The notes under the pieces were generated by a model. It was not told where the DNA came from. It saw only the letters and a list, made by a program, of their open reading frames with translations, and made no database searches. From NCBI RefSeq assembly GCF_042678045.1, contig NZ_JBHUDI010000008.1, positions 1 to 64,000 on the forward strand: 64,000 nt of DNA, read 5' to 3'. A program made the position numbers and the translations under genes. The DNA is from Natrinema amylolyticus_A (GTDB taxonomy: Archaea > Halobacteriota > Halobacteria > Halobacteriales > Natrialbaceae). Shown piece by piece: positions 49,908 through 59,080 of the stretch; positions within the stretch are counted from its first letter, which is position 1, and each line of letters begins with the position of its first letter.

Positions 49908-51242
49908 ATGGCCGACGATGCCAACGGCCCCGTCTATTACGTGATCAGTGACCTCCATATCGGCGGCGACGAGCAACTCGCGAAGGTGGACTTTCTCGAC
50001 GAGTTGCTCGAGTTTCTCGAGCGCCTGGAGACGACCGATGAGGACGCAGAGTTACTGATCAACGGCGACGCGTTCGGACTGTGGGAGTTCACCGAGATCG
50101 ACGGACTGGCGAAATTCGATGTCTTGACTGAAACGTACCCCGAGCTGTTCGAGCAGTTACGCGCGACCGGTGAATCAATCCCGATTACGCTGTTGCCGGG
50201 CAACCACGACAGCGAACTTGCCGCATATGACGAGTACGTCGAGCGGTTAGCCGAATACAACGTCGACCTCGTCCAGGCCGAGTCGATCACCCGACCAGTC
50301 GGCGATCGGACGATCTGGTTCGAACATGGACACCAGCAGGACCCGAACAACCGATTCGAGGACTTCGGCAACCCGTACGAGACACCGCTGGGGTACTTTT
50401 ACAACACTCAGGTAACGAGCCGAGCAGGCCAGCTGTCAGAGAGAGGGCGGTACAACTGGCTGAAAGACGTGCAAGCAGTCACGCCGACCGAGCGTGTGCC
50501 ACACTGGCTCCTCTCGAAGTACTTCTACCGCGAGATGAACCCCGTCTTGCGGTATGCTATACTCCCGTTTCTGTTGCTATTCAATATCAGCGTCGTTCTC
50601 GCAGTGCTGGCGGGGTTAGATGTGGCTGGCATCTGGACGATGCCAGTCGAGACGGTGGATGCGATCCTCGCTCAATTGGGCCTGGTTGGGGAGGCCGTTC
50701 ACTTCGTCCTCGTCGTCAACGCAATGGTCGCCGGCGTGATCCTTCTCGTGGGTATCCCTGTGTATTTCATCCTTCGAGACGTCGGAGAGACCGTCGATCG
50801 ATTCGGGATTTCCGAGACGGACCTTACCGTCGACCCCGACGAGCCGTACAAGAACGCTGCCCGCGAAGTGTTCGCTGACCGGCCGGAGACAGCAGTCTTC
50901 TGTTACGGGCACACCCACCGCCCGACGATGAACGAGGTTGACGGCAGGTTGCTCGTCAACACCGGAACGTGGCTCAAGCGCCTCCATCGCCGGGACGTCG
51001 TCGCTGGGGTACTCCCGCCGGTGTTCTACCCGTCGTATCAGCTGTGTGTCGTTCGCATCACAGCTGCGCCAGAGGGCGTGGTAGTCGAGTACGAGGAGAT
51101 CGAGAAACAGAGCCCCAGCGCAGACGAAATTACCCGTACCGAGCGCCTTCTCACGCTGGGTCGCGAACCGAGAACGGAGTTGCCGGATCGATCGATTGTC
51201 ACCGACGGGACACCGGAATCTGTTTTCAATGCGGGTGAATGA
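49908..51242 (+). CDS. metallophosphoesterase with two internal membrane helices
   Basis: A 444-residue protein. Metal motifs are split: DLHIGGD (15-21), NGDAFGLWE (52-60), GNHDSE (98-103) and EHGHQQD (139-145) at the N terminus, and the last metal His (GHTHRP, 334-339) after two membrane segments (about 213-236 and 262-288). The fold therefore continues across a membrane hairpin, anchoring the phosphatase with both lobes on the same side. Hydrolysis of a phospholipid, nucleotide or phosphate-ester near the membrane is likely. Start 49908 is used as the domain begins there. Confidence 0.85.
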   Translation: MADDANGPVYYVISDLHIGGDEQLAKVDFLDELLEFLERLETTDEDAELLINGDAFGLWEFTEIDGLAKFDVLTETYPELFEQLRATGESIPITLLPGNHDSELAAYDEYVERLAEYNVDLVQAESITRPVGDRTIWFEHGHQQDPNNRFEDFGNPYETPLGYFYNTQVTSRAGQLSERGRYNWLKDVQAVTPTERVPHWLLSKYFYREMNPVLRYAILPFLLLFNISVVLAVLAGLDVAGIWTMPVETVDAILAQLGLVGEAVHFVLVVNAMVAGVILLVGIPVYFILRDVGETVDRFGISETDLTVDPDEPYKNAAREVFADRPETAVFCYGHTHRPTMNEVDGRLLVNTGTWLKRLHRRDVVAGVLPPVFYPSYQLCVVRITAAPEGVVVEYEEIEKQSPSADEITRTERLLTLGREPRTELPDRSIVTDGTPESVFNAGE

Positions 51243-51392
51243 GTAGATGTTCTGTCCGGCAGTATCAGCAGGCCAGCTCTGACCGGGCTGGTTTAAATCG
51301 AAAACATATGTCAAGGTGTGTCGTGGTCCGTCATCTTTGTCCACCCACATTCGTGATAATCACTAACTTACCACACAGTATTGGAGACGTCG

Positions 51393-53567
51393 ATGGCAAG
51401 TTCAGAAGACAATCCCTCAGAGCACAACGCGGAGACACTGTCGATCGACGCTGGAGGGACGTTGACCGACACGTTCCTCATGGACGCGAACGGAGAGTTT
51501 ACCGTCGGCAAAGCGAAGACGACCCCCGACGATGAATCACGGGGGTTCATCAAATCGTCCAAAGACGCACTAGATTCTTGGGATCTGGACGTGGACGATG
51601 CGTTCCCGAATCTCGTTTCGACGGTTTACTCGGGGACGGCGATGCTCAATCGACTAGTCGAGCGCGAAAGTGAAGTCGACGTTGGCATCCTCACTACCGG
51701 AGGGATGGAAGACACGCTCCGGATGGGGCGTGGCCGGCAGTCGTATACCGGTTTTTCGTACTCGGATCGCCTGCATGTTAATACGCACAAACATCCCGAA
51801 CCGCTGATTCCCCGGAACCGTATTCGGGGCGTTCGAGAACGTATCGACGTCAAAGGGAACGAACTGATCCCTCTTGAAGAGTACGAAGATGACATCAGGG
51901 AGGGTGTTAACGACCTTCTCGATCAAGGCGTCGACGAGATCGCGGTGATGTTCCTTCACTCCTACCAAGAAGACAAACACGAGCAACGGACGAAGGAGGT
52001 CGCCGAGGAGGTCATCGAAGAACGGGGCGCGGACACGACGGTTATGCTGTCCAGCGAATACTATCCCACCCTGAAGGAACTCCCCCGGCTGAACACACTC
52101 GTTGCGGAAGCGTTCGCCGCGGAGCCATCACGGGAACAGCTGACGAAGGTTCAACAGTCCGTTGACGACCACGGTGGCGAAGTCGGCGTCCGGGTCATGG
52201 CGAGTCATGGTGGGACGATCGACATCTACGCAAACGAGCTGGCGCGGACGCTGATCTCCGGTCCCATCGGTGGGATGATCGGAGCAAACTACTTCGGCAA
52301 AGAACTCGGCTACGAGAACCTCGTCTGTACCGACATCGGTGGGACGAGCTTCGACATGGGGATCATCATCGACAACGACTGGAAAATCGATTACAGTCCG
52401 GAGATGGCTCGGCTTCTCCTGTCGTTGCCGATGGTCAATATGGAGAGTGTCGGGTCGGGGACCGGTAGTTACGTCCGGGTGAATCCGACGTTCGACAAAA
52501 TCGAACTCGGTCCGGAGAGCGCGGGTGACCAGGTCGGCGTCTGTGCAACCGAAACCGACGTCGAGACGGTAACAGTAACCGACTGCCACGTTGCGCTGGG
52601 CTGGATCGACCCCGAAAACTTCCTCGGTGGTGACATGCCCATCAGTCGTGAAGTCGCCGAAGAAGCGATCGAAGAACAGATCGCGGATAAGCTGGACATG
52701 GGCGTCTACGAGGCTGCGGAAGGGGTTATCAAAATTCTCGAGAACAAGCTGCAAAACGACCTCGAGGCCGTCGTGACCGGCGAGGGATACGCACCGTCGA
52801 ACTTCAAGTGTCTCTCCTACGGTGGGGGCGGACCGGTTCACACGGCTGGATACACCAAAAGCCTCGGCTTCGACGAGGTCCTTATTCCGGAGTGGGCGGC
52901 TGGGTTCTCCGCGTTCGGCTGTGGTGCAGCCGACTACGAATACCGGTACGATCAGACGACCAGTATCGACATCGACGCCGATCTGTCGATAGAAGAAGCG
53001 GCCCAAACCGCCGGGGAAGAACTAACGCAGGTCTGGAAGAACCTCGAGGGCAAGGTGGAAGACGAGTTCGCCAAAAGCGACATCGGACTAGAGGAAGTCG
53101 AGTTCCAGTACAACATCCTCGGACAGTACCAGGGACAGCTCAACAGTATCGACATCCGGTCGCCCGTTGACCGAGTCGATACCCCGGAAAAACTGGAGGA
53201 GCTGATCGACACGTTCGAAGAAGGCTACCGGCGGCAGTACTCCGAAGAAGCGCGTTCCCCGGAGCTCGGACACACGATCACGCAGGCGTCTGTCCGTGGC
53301 GTCCGAGACGTGGTCAAGCCCGAAATACCGACAGAAGAAGTGCAGGGTGCCGAGCCCCCCGAGGACGCCCACAAGGGGTCTCGCGAGGCCTACTGGGACG
53401 GCGTGTGGATCAAGACGGACGTCTACGATCTCCACGCACTCAACCCCGGGAACGAGCTCAGCGGTCCCGCCGTTCTCGAGGGTGAGGCAACGACGTACAT
53501 CGTTCCACCGCACTACGAGACGTGGCTCGACGAGCACCGCGTCCACCACCTCACACGGGAGGAATAG
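51393..53567 (+). CDS. acxA: acetone carboxylase beta subunit (HyuA-type)
   Basis: A 724-residue subunit with the hydantoinase-A/oxoprolinase actin-like ATPase fold: LSIDAGGTLTDTFLMD (phosphate 1, residues 16-31), VCTDIGGTSFDMGIIID, and CLSYGGGGPVHTAGYTKSLG. Sequence and gene order (followed by HyuB-type and a 171-residue Cys-rich subunit) match AcxABC of acetone carboxylase, which condenses acetone and bicarbonate to acetoacetate with ATP to AMP. The start at 51393 was chosen over 51381 (TTG). Promoter region upstream is AT-rich (CACTAACTTACCACACAG, 51361-51378). Confidence 0.9.
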   Translation: MASSEDNPSEHNAETLSIDAGGTLTDTFLMDANGEFTVGKAKTTPDDESRGFIKSSKDALDSWDLDVDDAFPNLVSTVYSGTAMLNRLVERESEVDVGILTTGGMEDTLRMGRGRQSYTGFSYSDRLHVNTHKHPEPLIPRNRIRGVRERIDVKGNELIPLEEYEDDIREGVNDLLDQGVDEIAVMFLHSYQEDKHEQRTKEVAEEVIEERGADTTVMLSSEYYPTLKELPRLNTLVAEAFAAEPSREQLTKVQQSVDDHGGEVGVRVMASHGGTIDIYANELARTLISGPIGGMIGANYFGKELGYENLVCTDIGGTSFDMGIIIDNDWKIDYSPEMARLLLSLPMVNMESVGSGTGSYVRVNPTFDKIELGPESAGDQVGVCATETDVETVTVTDCHVALGWIDPENFLGGDMPISREVAEEAIEEQIADKLDMGVYEAAEGVIKILENKLQNDLEAVVTGEGYAPSNFKCLSYGGGGPVHTAGYTKSLGFDEVLIPEWAAGFSAFGCGAADYEYRYDQTTSIDIDADLSIEEAAQTAGEELTQVWKNLEGKVEDEFAKSDIGLEEVEFQYNILGQYQGQLNSIDIRSPVDRVDTPEKLEELIDTFEEGYRRQYSEEARSPELGHTITQASVRGVRDVVKPEIPTEEVQGAEPPEDAHKGSREAYWDGVWIKTDVYDLHALNPGNELSGPAVLEGEATTYIVPPHYETWLDEHRVHHLTREE

Positions 53568-53712
53568 AGAGAGCGCCCTCTCGCCTTTCGTGTAGACATG
53601 CATCTACCACACTGTGGGTATCGCAGGCACTGTGATAACCCGGGAGTGGGGTGGGTGCACTGCACCAGCCTACATCTGGCTGTAGACAGATGAAGATGTC
53701 ATACAGGCAAAT
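53568..53712 (+). promoter_or_regulatory. 145-base structured gap between acxA and acxB
   Basis: Unlike the tight spacings elsewhere in this operon, this gap contains stems: GTAGA-CATGCA-TCTAC (53591-53606) and CATCTG-GCTGTAGA-CAGATG (53675-53694), as well as CCCGGGAGTGGGG. It may hold an internal promoter, processing site or translational control element adjusting acxB levels. Confidence 0.4.
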
Positions 53713-56271
53713 ATGAGTTCAGAACAACATCCGTCGGACGCATCAGGAGAGAAAGAGTACGAACAGAGCGGAGAGAGCTTTCCTCGAATGCAGGAGGAAA
53801 AACGGAAAGTCAAAACGAAGCTAGAAAACGGCGAAGGTATCGGCTGGGAAGGACAGAGCCTTCGCGAACAGTTCGAAGATCTCGAAGAAAAGACCGAGGA
53901 GACAGGCCACTACGCTGGATTCGAGAAACTCTCGTTAAAAGACGAGAACCCGATCGAATACGAGCAGATGTTCGCCCAGCTGCGTGGCGAACTGGTCAAC
54001 GCGCGAGAAACCTCGAAGGAGGTCGCCGCAACCCCGATCGTCGAACAGGAAGGTGAGCTATGTTATGGCCTGTTCACACCGGAGGGTGACTCGATCGCCA
54101 TCTCGACTGGGATCATCGTGCACATCCACACGATGAGCGAGGCGATCAAGTACATGATCAATCACGATTACGAGGAGAGTCCCGGGATCGAACCGGGGGA
54201 CATCTTCGTCAACAACGACACACACGTGGGTAACGTCCACCCCTGTGACATCGCGACGCTCATCCCCATCTTCCACGAGGGCGAACTTATCGCTTGGGCT
54301 GGCGGTGTCAACCACGTCATCGACACGGGTGCGGTCGGCCCCGGTAGTATGAACGTCTCACAGGCCTCCCGCTTCGGTGACGGGGCCTACTACACCGCTC
54401 GAAAAATCGGAGAAGAACTCGAGATATACAACTCTTGGAAAAATGATTTCCCGGACAAGACCAGAACGCCGGACTTCCTGAAGCTCGACGAACGGACGCG
54501 GATGACCGGCTGTCTGATGATCCGCGATGCCGTAAACAATCTCATCGACGATTACGGTATCGAGAAATTCAAGCAGCTCTCTCGTGAGGCGATCGAGGAC
54601 GGCCGCCGGGGCTTCCGAAGTCGTATCCAGAAGACGATGCTGCCCGGTACCTACCGCGGTGCATCCTTCGTCGACGCACTCTACGAGGGTCAGAAGAACC
54701 TTTCGCGAGCGTATGCGAGTGAGAACCACCTCATGCACGCTCCTTCGGAGCTGCACGTCCGCGAGGATGGCTCCTTCCAGGTGTCCTTCGAGGGGGCAAA
54801 CAAGTGGGGATGGCATCCGTATAACTGTACGCCAGCCGCCATTCAGGGTGGTATCTGGGTGATGCTTACCCAAACGGTCATCCCGAACAAACTGGTCAAC
54901 GACGGTGCCTACTACAGCTGTGACTTCCACTTACCGGAGGGTTCATGGGCGAACACACAGAACACGGAGACAGCACACGCATATGCGTGGCACTTCCTCG
55001 TCTCCGCGTGGGCCCCGCTCTGGCAGCACCTCTCACGAGGGTACTTCTCCCGCGGGTTCCGCGAGGAGATCAACTCCGGGAATGCCAACACCTCGAACTG
55101 GCTGCAGGGCGGCGGTATCGACCAGTTCGACAAGCTTCACGCGGTCAACTCCTTCGAAGCGGCGTGTGAAGGTACCGGTGCCCGCTACGTCGACGACGGC
55201 GAGCCCCACGCCGCGGCGATCTGGAATCCCGAAGGCGACATGGGTGACGCCGAAGTCTGGGAGATGACCGAACCACTGCCGTTCCTCGGACGGAACGTCA
55301 AGCCCAACACGGGTGGCGCAGGCCGACGGACGGGCGGCGCAGGCTTCGAGTCGATGCGAACGATCAAGGACGTGAGCCGATGGTTGCTCTACGAGATGGG
55401 CAACGGCTACATGTCGAGTGACAGTGGCCTCTTCGGCGGCTATCCCGCCGCCTCGGGCTACATCCTCAACGCCCAGGACACCGACCTCAAGGAGCGCTTC
55501 GAGAACGGTGAGGACTATCCCCAATCCGACCTTGACCCCGAAAGCGGCGACTTCGAATCCAAGATCGAAGGCGAGGTCACCCGTCGTCCCGAGGGTATCA
55601 GTACGCCCAAGGAGTTCGACGACTACGACATGTACCTGAATTACCTCCGTGGTGGTTCGGGCCTCGGCGACCCGCTGGAGCGGGAACCCGAGAAGGTCGT
55701 CGAGGACATTCACGACGGATACGTCCTGCCCCGTCACGCCAAGGACGCCTACGCCGTCGTCGTCAACAAAGTCGACGACGAGGCCAAACACAACTCCGCC
55801 GTGCAGGGAGAGTGGGAACTTGACGAGGAAGCGACCGAAGAACTCCGCGAAGAGCGGATGGAAGAACGCGAAGAGAAAGCCCAGCCGGTCTCCGAGTGGT
55901 ACGAGGACGAACGCCTGCGCATTCGTGACGACGAGGATCTGATCGAGGACGTGAAAAAGACCTACGAGAGCAGCATGCGAATGAGCAAGCAGTTCACCGA
56001 GTTCTACTGCGACTTCTGGGAGCTGCCGGACGACTTCCGGTTCTCGCTGAGTGAGGACGCCGAAAAGTCACTCGAAAACCGGTTCAAGACCGGCATGAAA
56101 AAGAAGTGGAAGAACCCGACGAAGAGCCACGAAACCTGGCTCGGGGTCGGTCGAGACGACGAGCCCGAGGTGCCCTACACGTGGACCAGTGAGAGATCGA
56201 TTCAGGATCTGTCGGGCCCCGATGCATCGTTCGAGACACCGTCGAAGGAACCAGCAACGGACGACGACTAA
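53713..56271 (+). CDS. acxB: acetone carboxylase alpha subunit (HyuB-type)
   Basis: An 852-residue HyuB/hydantoinase-B family protein. Recognised by PIVEQEGELCYGLFTPEGD, ISTGIIVHIHTMSEAIK, IEPGDIFVNNDTHVGNVHP, VNHVIDTGAVGPGSMNVSQA and GGSGLGDPLEREP. Long N- and C-terminal charged tails occur (Lys/Glu-rich, AQPVSEWYEDERL). It carries the Mn site region of the carboxylase (HVGNVHPCD, HEGELIAW with His, Asp, Glu). Followed by acxC after 17 bases. A near paralogue lies at 60342-62849. Confidence 0.92.
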   Translation: MSSEQHPSDASGEKEYEQSGESFPRMQEEKRKVKTKLENGEGIGWEGQSLREQFEDLEEKTEETGHYAGFEKLSLKDENPIEYEQMFAQLRGELVNARETSKEVAATPIVEQEGELCYGLFTPEGDSIAISTGIIVHIHTMSEAIKYMINHDYEESPGIEPGDIFVNNDTHVGNVHPCDIATLIPIFHEGELIAWAGGVNHVIDTGAVGPGSMNVSQASRFGDGAYYTARKIGEELEIYNSWKNDFPDKTRTPDFLKLDERTRMTGCLMIRDAVNNLIDDYGIEKFKQLSREAIEDGRRGFRSRIQKTMLPGTYRGASFVDALYEGQKNLSRAYASENHLMHAPSELHVREDGSFQVSFEGANKWGWHPYNCTPAAIQGGIWVMLTQTVIPNKLVNDGAYYSCDFHLPEGSWANTQNTETAHAYAWHFLVSAWAPLWQHLSRGYFSRGFREEINSGNANTSNWLQGGGIDQFDKLHAVNSFEAACEGTGARYVDDGEPHAAAIWNPEGDMGDAEVWEMTEPLPFLGRNVKPNTGGAGRRTGGAGFESMRTIKDVSRWLLYEMGNGYMSSDSGLFGGYPAASGYILNAQDTDLKERFENGEDYPQSDLDPESGDFESKIEGEVTRRPEGISTPKEFDDYDMYLNYLRGGSGLGDPLEREPEKVVEDIHDGYVLPRHAKDAYAVVVNKVDDEAKHNSAVQGEWELDEEATEELREERMEEREEKAQPVSEWYEDERLRIRDDEDLIEDVKKTYESSMRMSKQFTEFYCDFWELPDDFRFSLSEDAEKSLENRFKTGMKKKWKNPTKSHETWLGVGRDDEPEVPYTWTSERSIQDLSGPDASFETPSKEPATDDD

Positions 56272-56288
56272 TACAGAGGTGAATACAA

Positions 56289-56804
56289 ATGCCAGAATCA
56301 TACCCACGCGAACACATTGAGGACCTGGTCGACGACAACCTAGAGTGGAGCGAGTTGCACAACATGATGAGCGACTTCAAGGACGCAGACCGGTTCCAGC
56401 AGGTCCGTGACGTCCTTCAGGAACGGGTCGATTGGGACGACCCGATCGTCATCCCGTATGCGGACCACCTGTACGTCGTCGCGAAGTCGGAGGACCGATG
56501 GGTCATCAAGTGCGACTGTGGCCACGAGTTCTGTGAACACGACGAGAACTGGAAGCATGACGCACTGATCAACGTCCGGGATACGGAAGAGGAGTACCTC
56601 GAGATCTATCCGGAAGACATGCATCCCCATCCGGATTACATGGAGCTTCGGGAGTACTTCTGCCCGGGCTGTCAGACGCTGCTCGAAGTGACCAACGTCA
56701 TGCCGGGATACCCCATCATCCACGAGTTCGAACCGGACATCGAGACCTTCTACGAGGACTGGATCGGCGAGCCGATTCCGACACCGGAGACGCAGTCGGC
56801 GTAA
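56289..56804 (+). CDS. acxC: acetone carboxylase gamma subunit
   Basis: A 171-residue protein with two Cys clusters (WVIKCDCGHEFCEH: Cys75, 77, 82; YFCPGCQTLLE: Cys125, 128), the likely zinc-binding motif of the gamma subunit. The rest (ADRFQQVRDVLQERVDWDD, PEDMHPHPDYMELREYF) agrees with acetone carboxylase gamma. It completes the alpha2-beta2-gamma2 enzyme. Confidence 0.92.
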   Translation: MPESYPREHIEDLVDDNLEWSELHNMMSDFKDADRFQQVRDVLQERVDWDDPIVIPYADHLYVVAKSEDRWVIKCDCGHEFCEHDENWKHDALINVRDTEEEYLEIYPEDMHPHPDYMELREYFCPGCQTLLEVTNVMPGYPIIHEFEPDIETFYEDWIGEPIPTPETQSA

Positions 56805-56849
56805 GTTCTCGAGAGACCGCTTTCCCGTCTTTATGCGATCAAACTAACC

Positions 56850-58427
56850 ATGTCAGAACAGAGTATACCGACGCTGAAACATCTCTACGAGTCAGTTCTC
56901 AGCCGCTATGAGACTGCGCCAGCCATCACCTTCGAAAACGAGACGCTGACCTACGGCGACCTCGACGACGATTCCTCGCGTCTCGCCAGTGCACTCGTCG
57001 ATCTCGGCCTCCAGACGGAGGAACGTGTGGGGATTTTGATGTCGAACCGCCTCGAGTACGCCGTCGTCGACATCGCGCTCGCCCGTGCAGGTCTCGCGAG
57101 GGTCCCGCTGAACGACATGCTGTCGGCAGCGGACGTCGAGTACATGCTGAACAACAGCAAAGCCAGTACGCTCGTCGTGGGTCCGGGGCTTATCGAGACT
57201 GCCCGGACAGTCGCTCCAAACGTGTCGACACTAGATCGAGTCATCACGATCGATGCGTCACCCAGTGCTGAACTGGAGGGCAATTACGACGTCGAATCGT
57301 TCGAACGTTTGCTTAAAACGGGTGATTCGGACCCCCCGGATGTCTCCGTCTCGAGTTCTACGCTCGCTGGTATCTTTCATACGGGCGGGACGACCGGCGA
57401 TCCGAAGGGCGTGAAACACACCCAAGAGAACCTCGCACTGAACGCGCTCGCACACGCAATCGAACTCGACATCAAACCACGGGACCGGCTCCTGTTGATG
57501 ACACCACTGCCCCACTCGGCCGGCCTTATCATGGCTGGCGGGTTGACTCAAGGGAGTACCCACGTAATCACACAGGGGTTCGACGCCGAGCATGCGCTCA
57601 CCCTCATCGAACAGGAGGAGATCTCCTGGACGTTCATGGTCCCGACGATGGTATATCGCGTCCTCGACCTGCTCGACGAACAGGAGTACGACACCTCGTC
57701 GCTCGAGACGCTCGTCTACGGTGCAGCACCGATGAAGCCGGATCGACTTCGCGAGGGACTCGACAAACTCGGGAACGTCTTCCTGCAGTTGTACGGCCAG
57801 TACGAGACGCCGGACCTCATCACCGTCTTGCCGAAGGGCGCACACGACCCCGACGACGAGCAACGACTCTCCTCGTGTGGCCTCCCGACCACGATGTGTG
57901 AGGTGATGATCGTCGACGACGACGGCGAGCAGGTCCCGCCCGGCCAGCCGGGCGAAATTCTCGCCCGCGGCGCCTACTCCATGGAAGGGTACTACAAGAT
58001 GCCCGAAAAGACCGCAGAAACGATGGACAACGGGTGGGTCCACACCGGTGACATCGGCAAAACGGACGAGGACGGCTTCGTCTACATCGTCGACCGAGAT
58101 TCGGACGTCATCGTCAGCGGCGGTATGAACGTCTACTCTGTCACCGTCGAAGAGGTCATCCAGCAACACGACCAGGTCGCAAACGTCGCCGTCATCGGCG
58201 TTCCGGACGACGAGTGGGGTGAAGCGGTCAAGGCCGTCGTCGTCCCGAAAGACGACACGATCGACCGGAACGAACTGAAGACGTTCTGTGTGGATCGACT
58301 CGCCAACTACGAGGTGCCGAAATCGTTCGATGCCGTCGCGGAACTCCCGACGACACCCTACGGGAAGATCGACAAAAAACAACTCCGTGAACCCTACTGG
58401 AAAGACGAGTCACGTCAGATCAGCTAA
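56850..58427 (+). CDS. AMP-forming acyl-CoA synthetase, candidate acetoacetyl-CoA ligase
   Basis: A 525-residue ANL-family enzyme. P-loop-like FHTGGTTGDPKGVKHTQENL, acceptor region YGQYETPD, HTGDIGKTDEDGFVYIVDR and the C-terminal Lys motif YGKIDKKQL. Its position right behind acxC suggests it activates acetoacetate from acetone carboxylation. The A5 motif has Gln-Tyr-Glu where acetyl-CoA synthetases have Gln-Thr-Glu, but specificity cannot be read off. Downstream VOC gene is 3 bases away. Confidence 0.88.
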   Translation: MSEQSIPTLKHLYESVLSRYETAPAITFENETLTYGDLDDDSSRLASALVDLGLQTEERVGILMSNRLEYAVVDIALARAGLARVPLNDMLSAADVEYMLNNSKASTLVVGPGLIETARTVAPNVSTLDRVITIDASPSAELEGNYDVESFERLLKTGDSDPPDVSVSSSTLAGIFHTGGTTGDPKGVKHTQENLALNALAHAIELDIKPRDRLLLMTPLPHSAGLIMAGGLTQGSTHVITQGFDAEHALTLIEQEEISWTFMVPTMVYRVLDLLDEQEYDTSSLETLVYGAAPMKPDRLREGLDKLGNVFLQLYGQYETPDLITVLPKGAHDPDDEQRLSSCGLPTTMCEVMIVDDDGEQVPPGQPGEILARGAYSMEGYYKMPEKTAETMDNGWVHTGDIGKTDEDGFVYIVDRDSDVIVSGGMNVYSVTVEEVIQQHDQVANVAVIGVPDDEWGEAVKAVVVPKDDTIDRNELKTFCVDRLANYEVPKSFDAVAELPTTPYGKIDKKQLREPYWKDESRQIS

Positions 58428-58430
58428 CCC

Positions 58431-58853
58431 ATGGTCTCCAAGATCGATCACCTCGGTATCCTCGTCGACGACATCGACCGGAACCGGACGCTGTTCGAAC
58501 GCCTCGGCCTCGAGGTCGGAGCGGTCGAACGAGTCCCGGCGTTCGGCGTCGAGATCGCCTTCATCAAGGTCGGCGAGAGTCTGGTCGAACTCGTCGAACC
58601 AGTCGATCCGGATTCCGGTCTCGCTGCCGATCTCGAGACAGCAACACGGTCGGCGGTGTTGCACCATGTTGCGTTCCGCGTCGACGACCTCGAAGAGCAA
58701 CTCGCGGCGTTGCACACGGCTGGCGTGCCACTCGCAGACGAGGTGCCACGTCAGGGCGCGGGAGACGCGTCCGTCGCCTTTCTCGAGCGACGAGCAGCCA
58801 ACGGCGTCCGTATCGAACTCGTCGAGCGACCCACTGGCAGTCCCCTCAGGTAA
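58431..58853 (+). CDS. VOC-fold enzyme (methylmalonyl-CoA epimerase/glyoxalase-like)
   Basis: A 140-residue two-repeat VOC protein: IDHLGILVDDIDR (His7), AVLHHVAFRVDDLEEQL (His78/79) and NGVRIELVERP (Glu129) supply the metal ligands. It resembles methylmalonyl-CoA epimerase, an enzyme that in other archaea serves propionyl-CoA metabolism, but there are no mutase genes nearby; it could instead act on a CoA ester or ketone of the acetone pathway. Last gene of the first acx operon. Confidence 0.8.
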   Translation: MVSKIDHLGILVDDIDRNRTLFERLGLEVGAVERVPAFGVEIAFIKVGESLVELVEPVDPDSGLAADLETATRSAVLHHVAFRVDDLEEQLAALHTAGVPLADEVPRQGAGDASVAFLERRAANGVRIELVERPTGSPLR

Positions 58854-59080
58854 CAGATTTGAAAACAGCATGGGTTTTTATGATCGGATAGAGTATGTCA
58901 GCTACACCCGTGATAATTATCGACAAATTAGGTTATATTAGCTCGACTACTAATGGCGTCGTGACGGAGCTGATCTGACGACAATCAATGTCTACACAGT
59001 TCCGTGAATTCCCAACAGTGGGGGCCGATGGGGGGAAAACAGCGTTCACAGCAGTAGGTTGTAAGGGGGTGTGCTGAACG

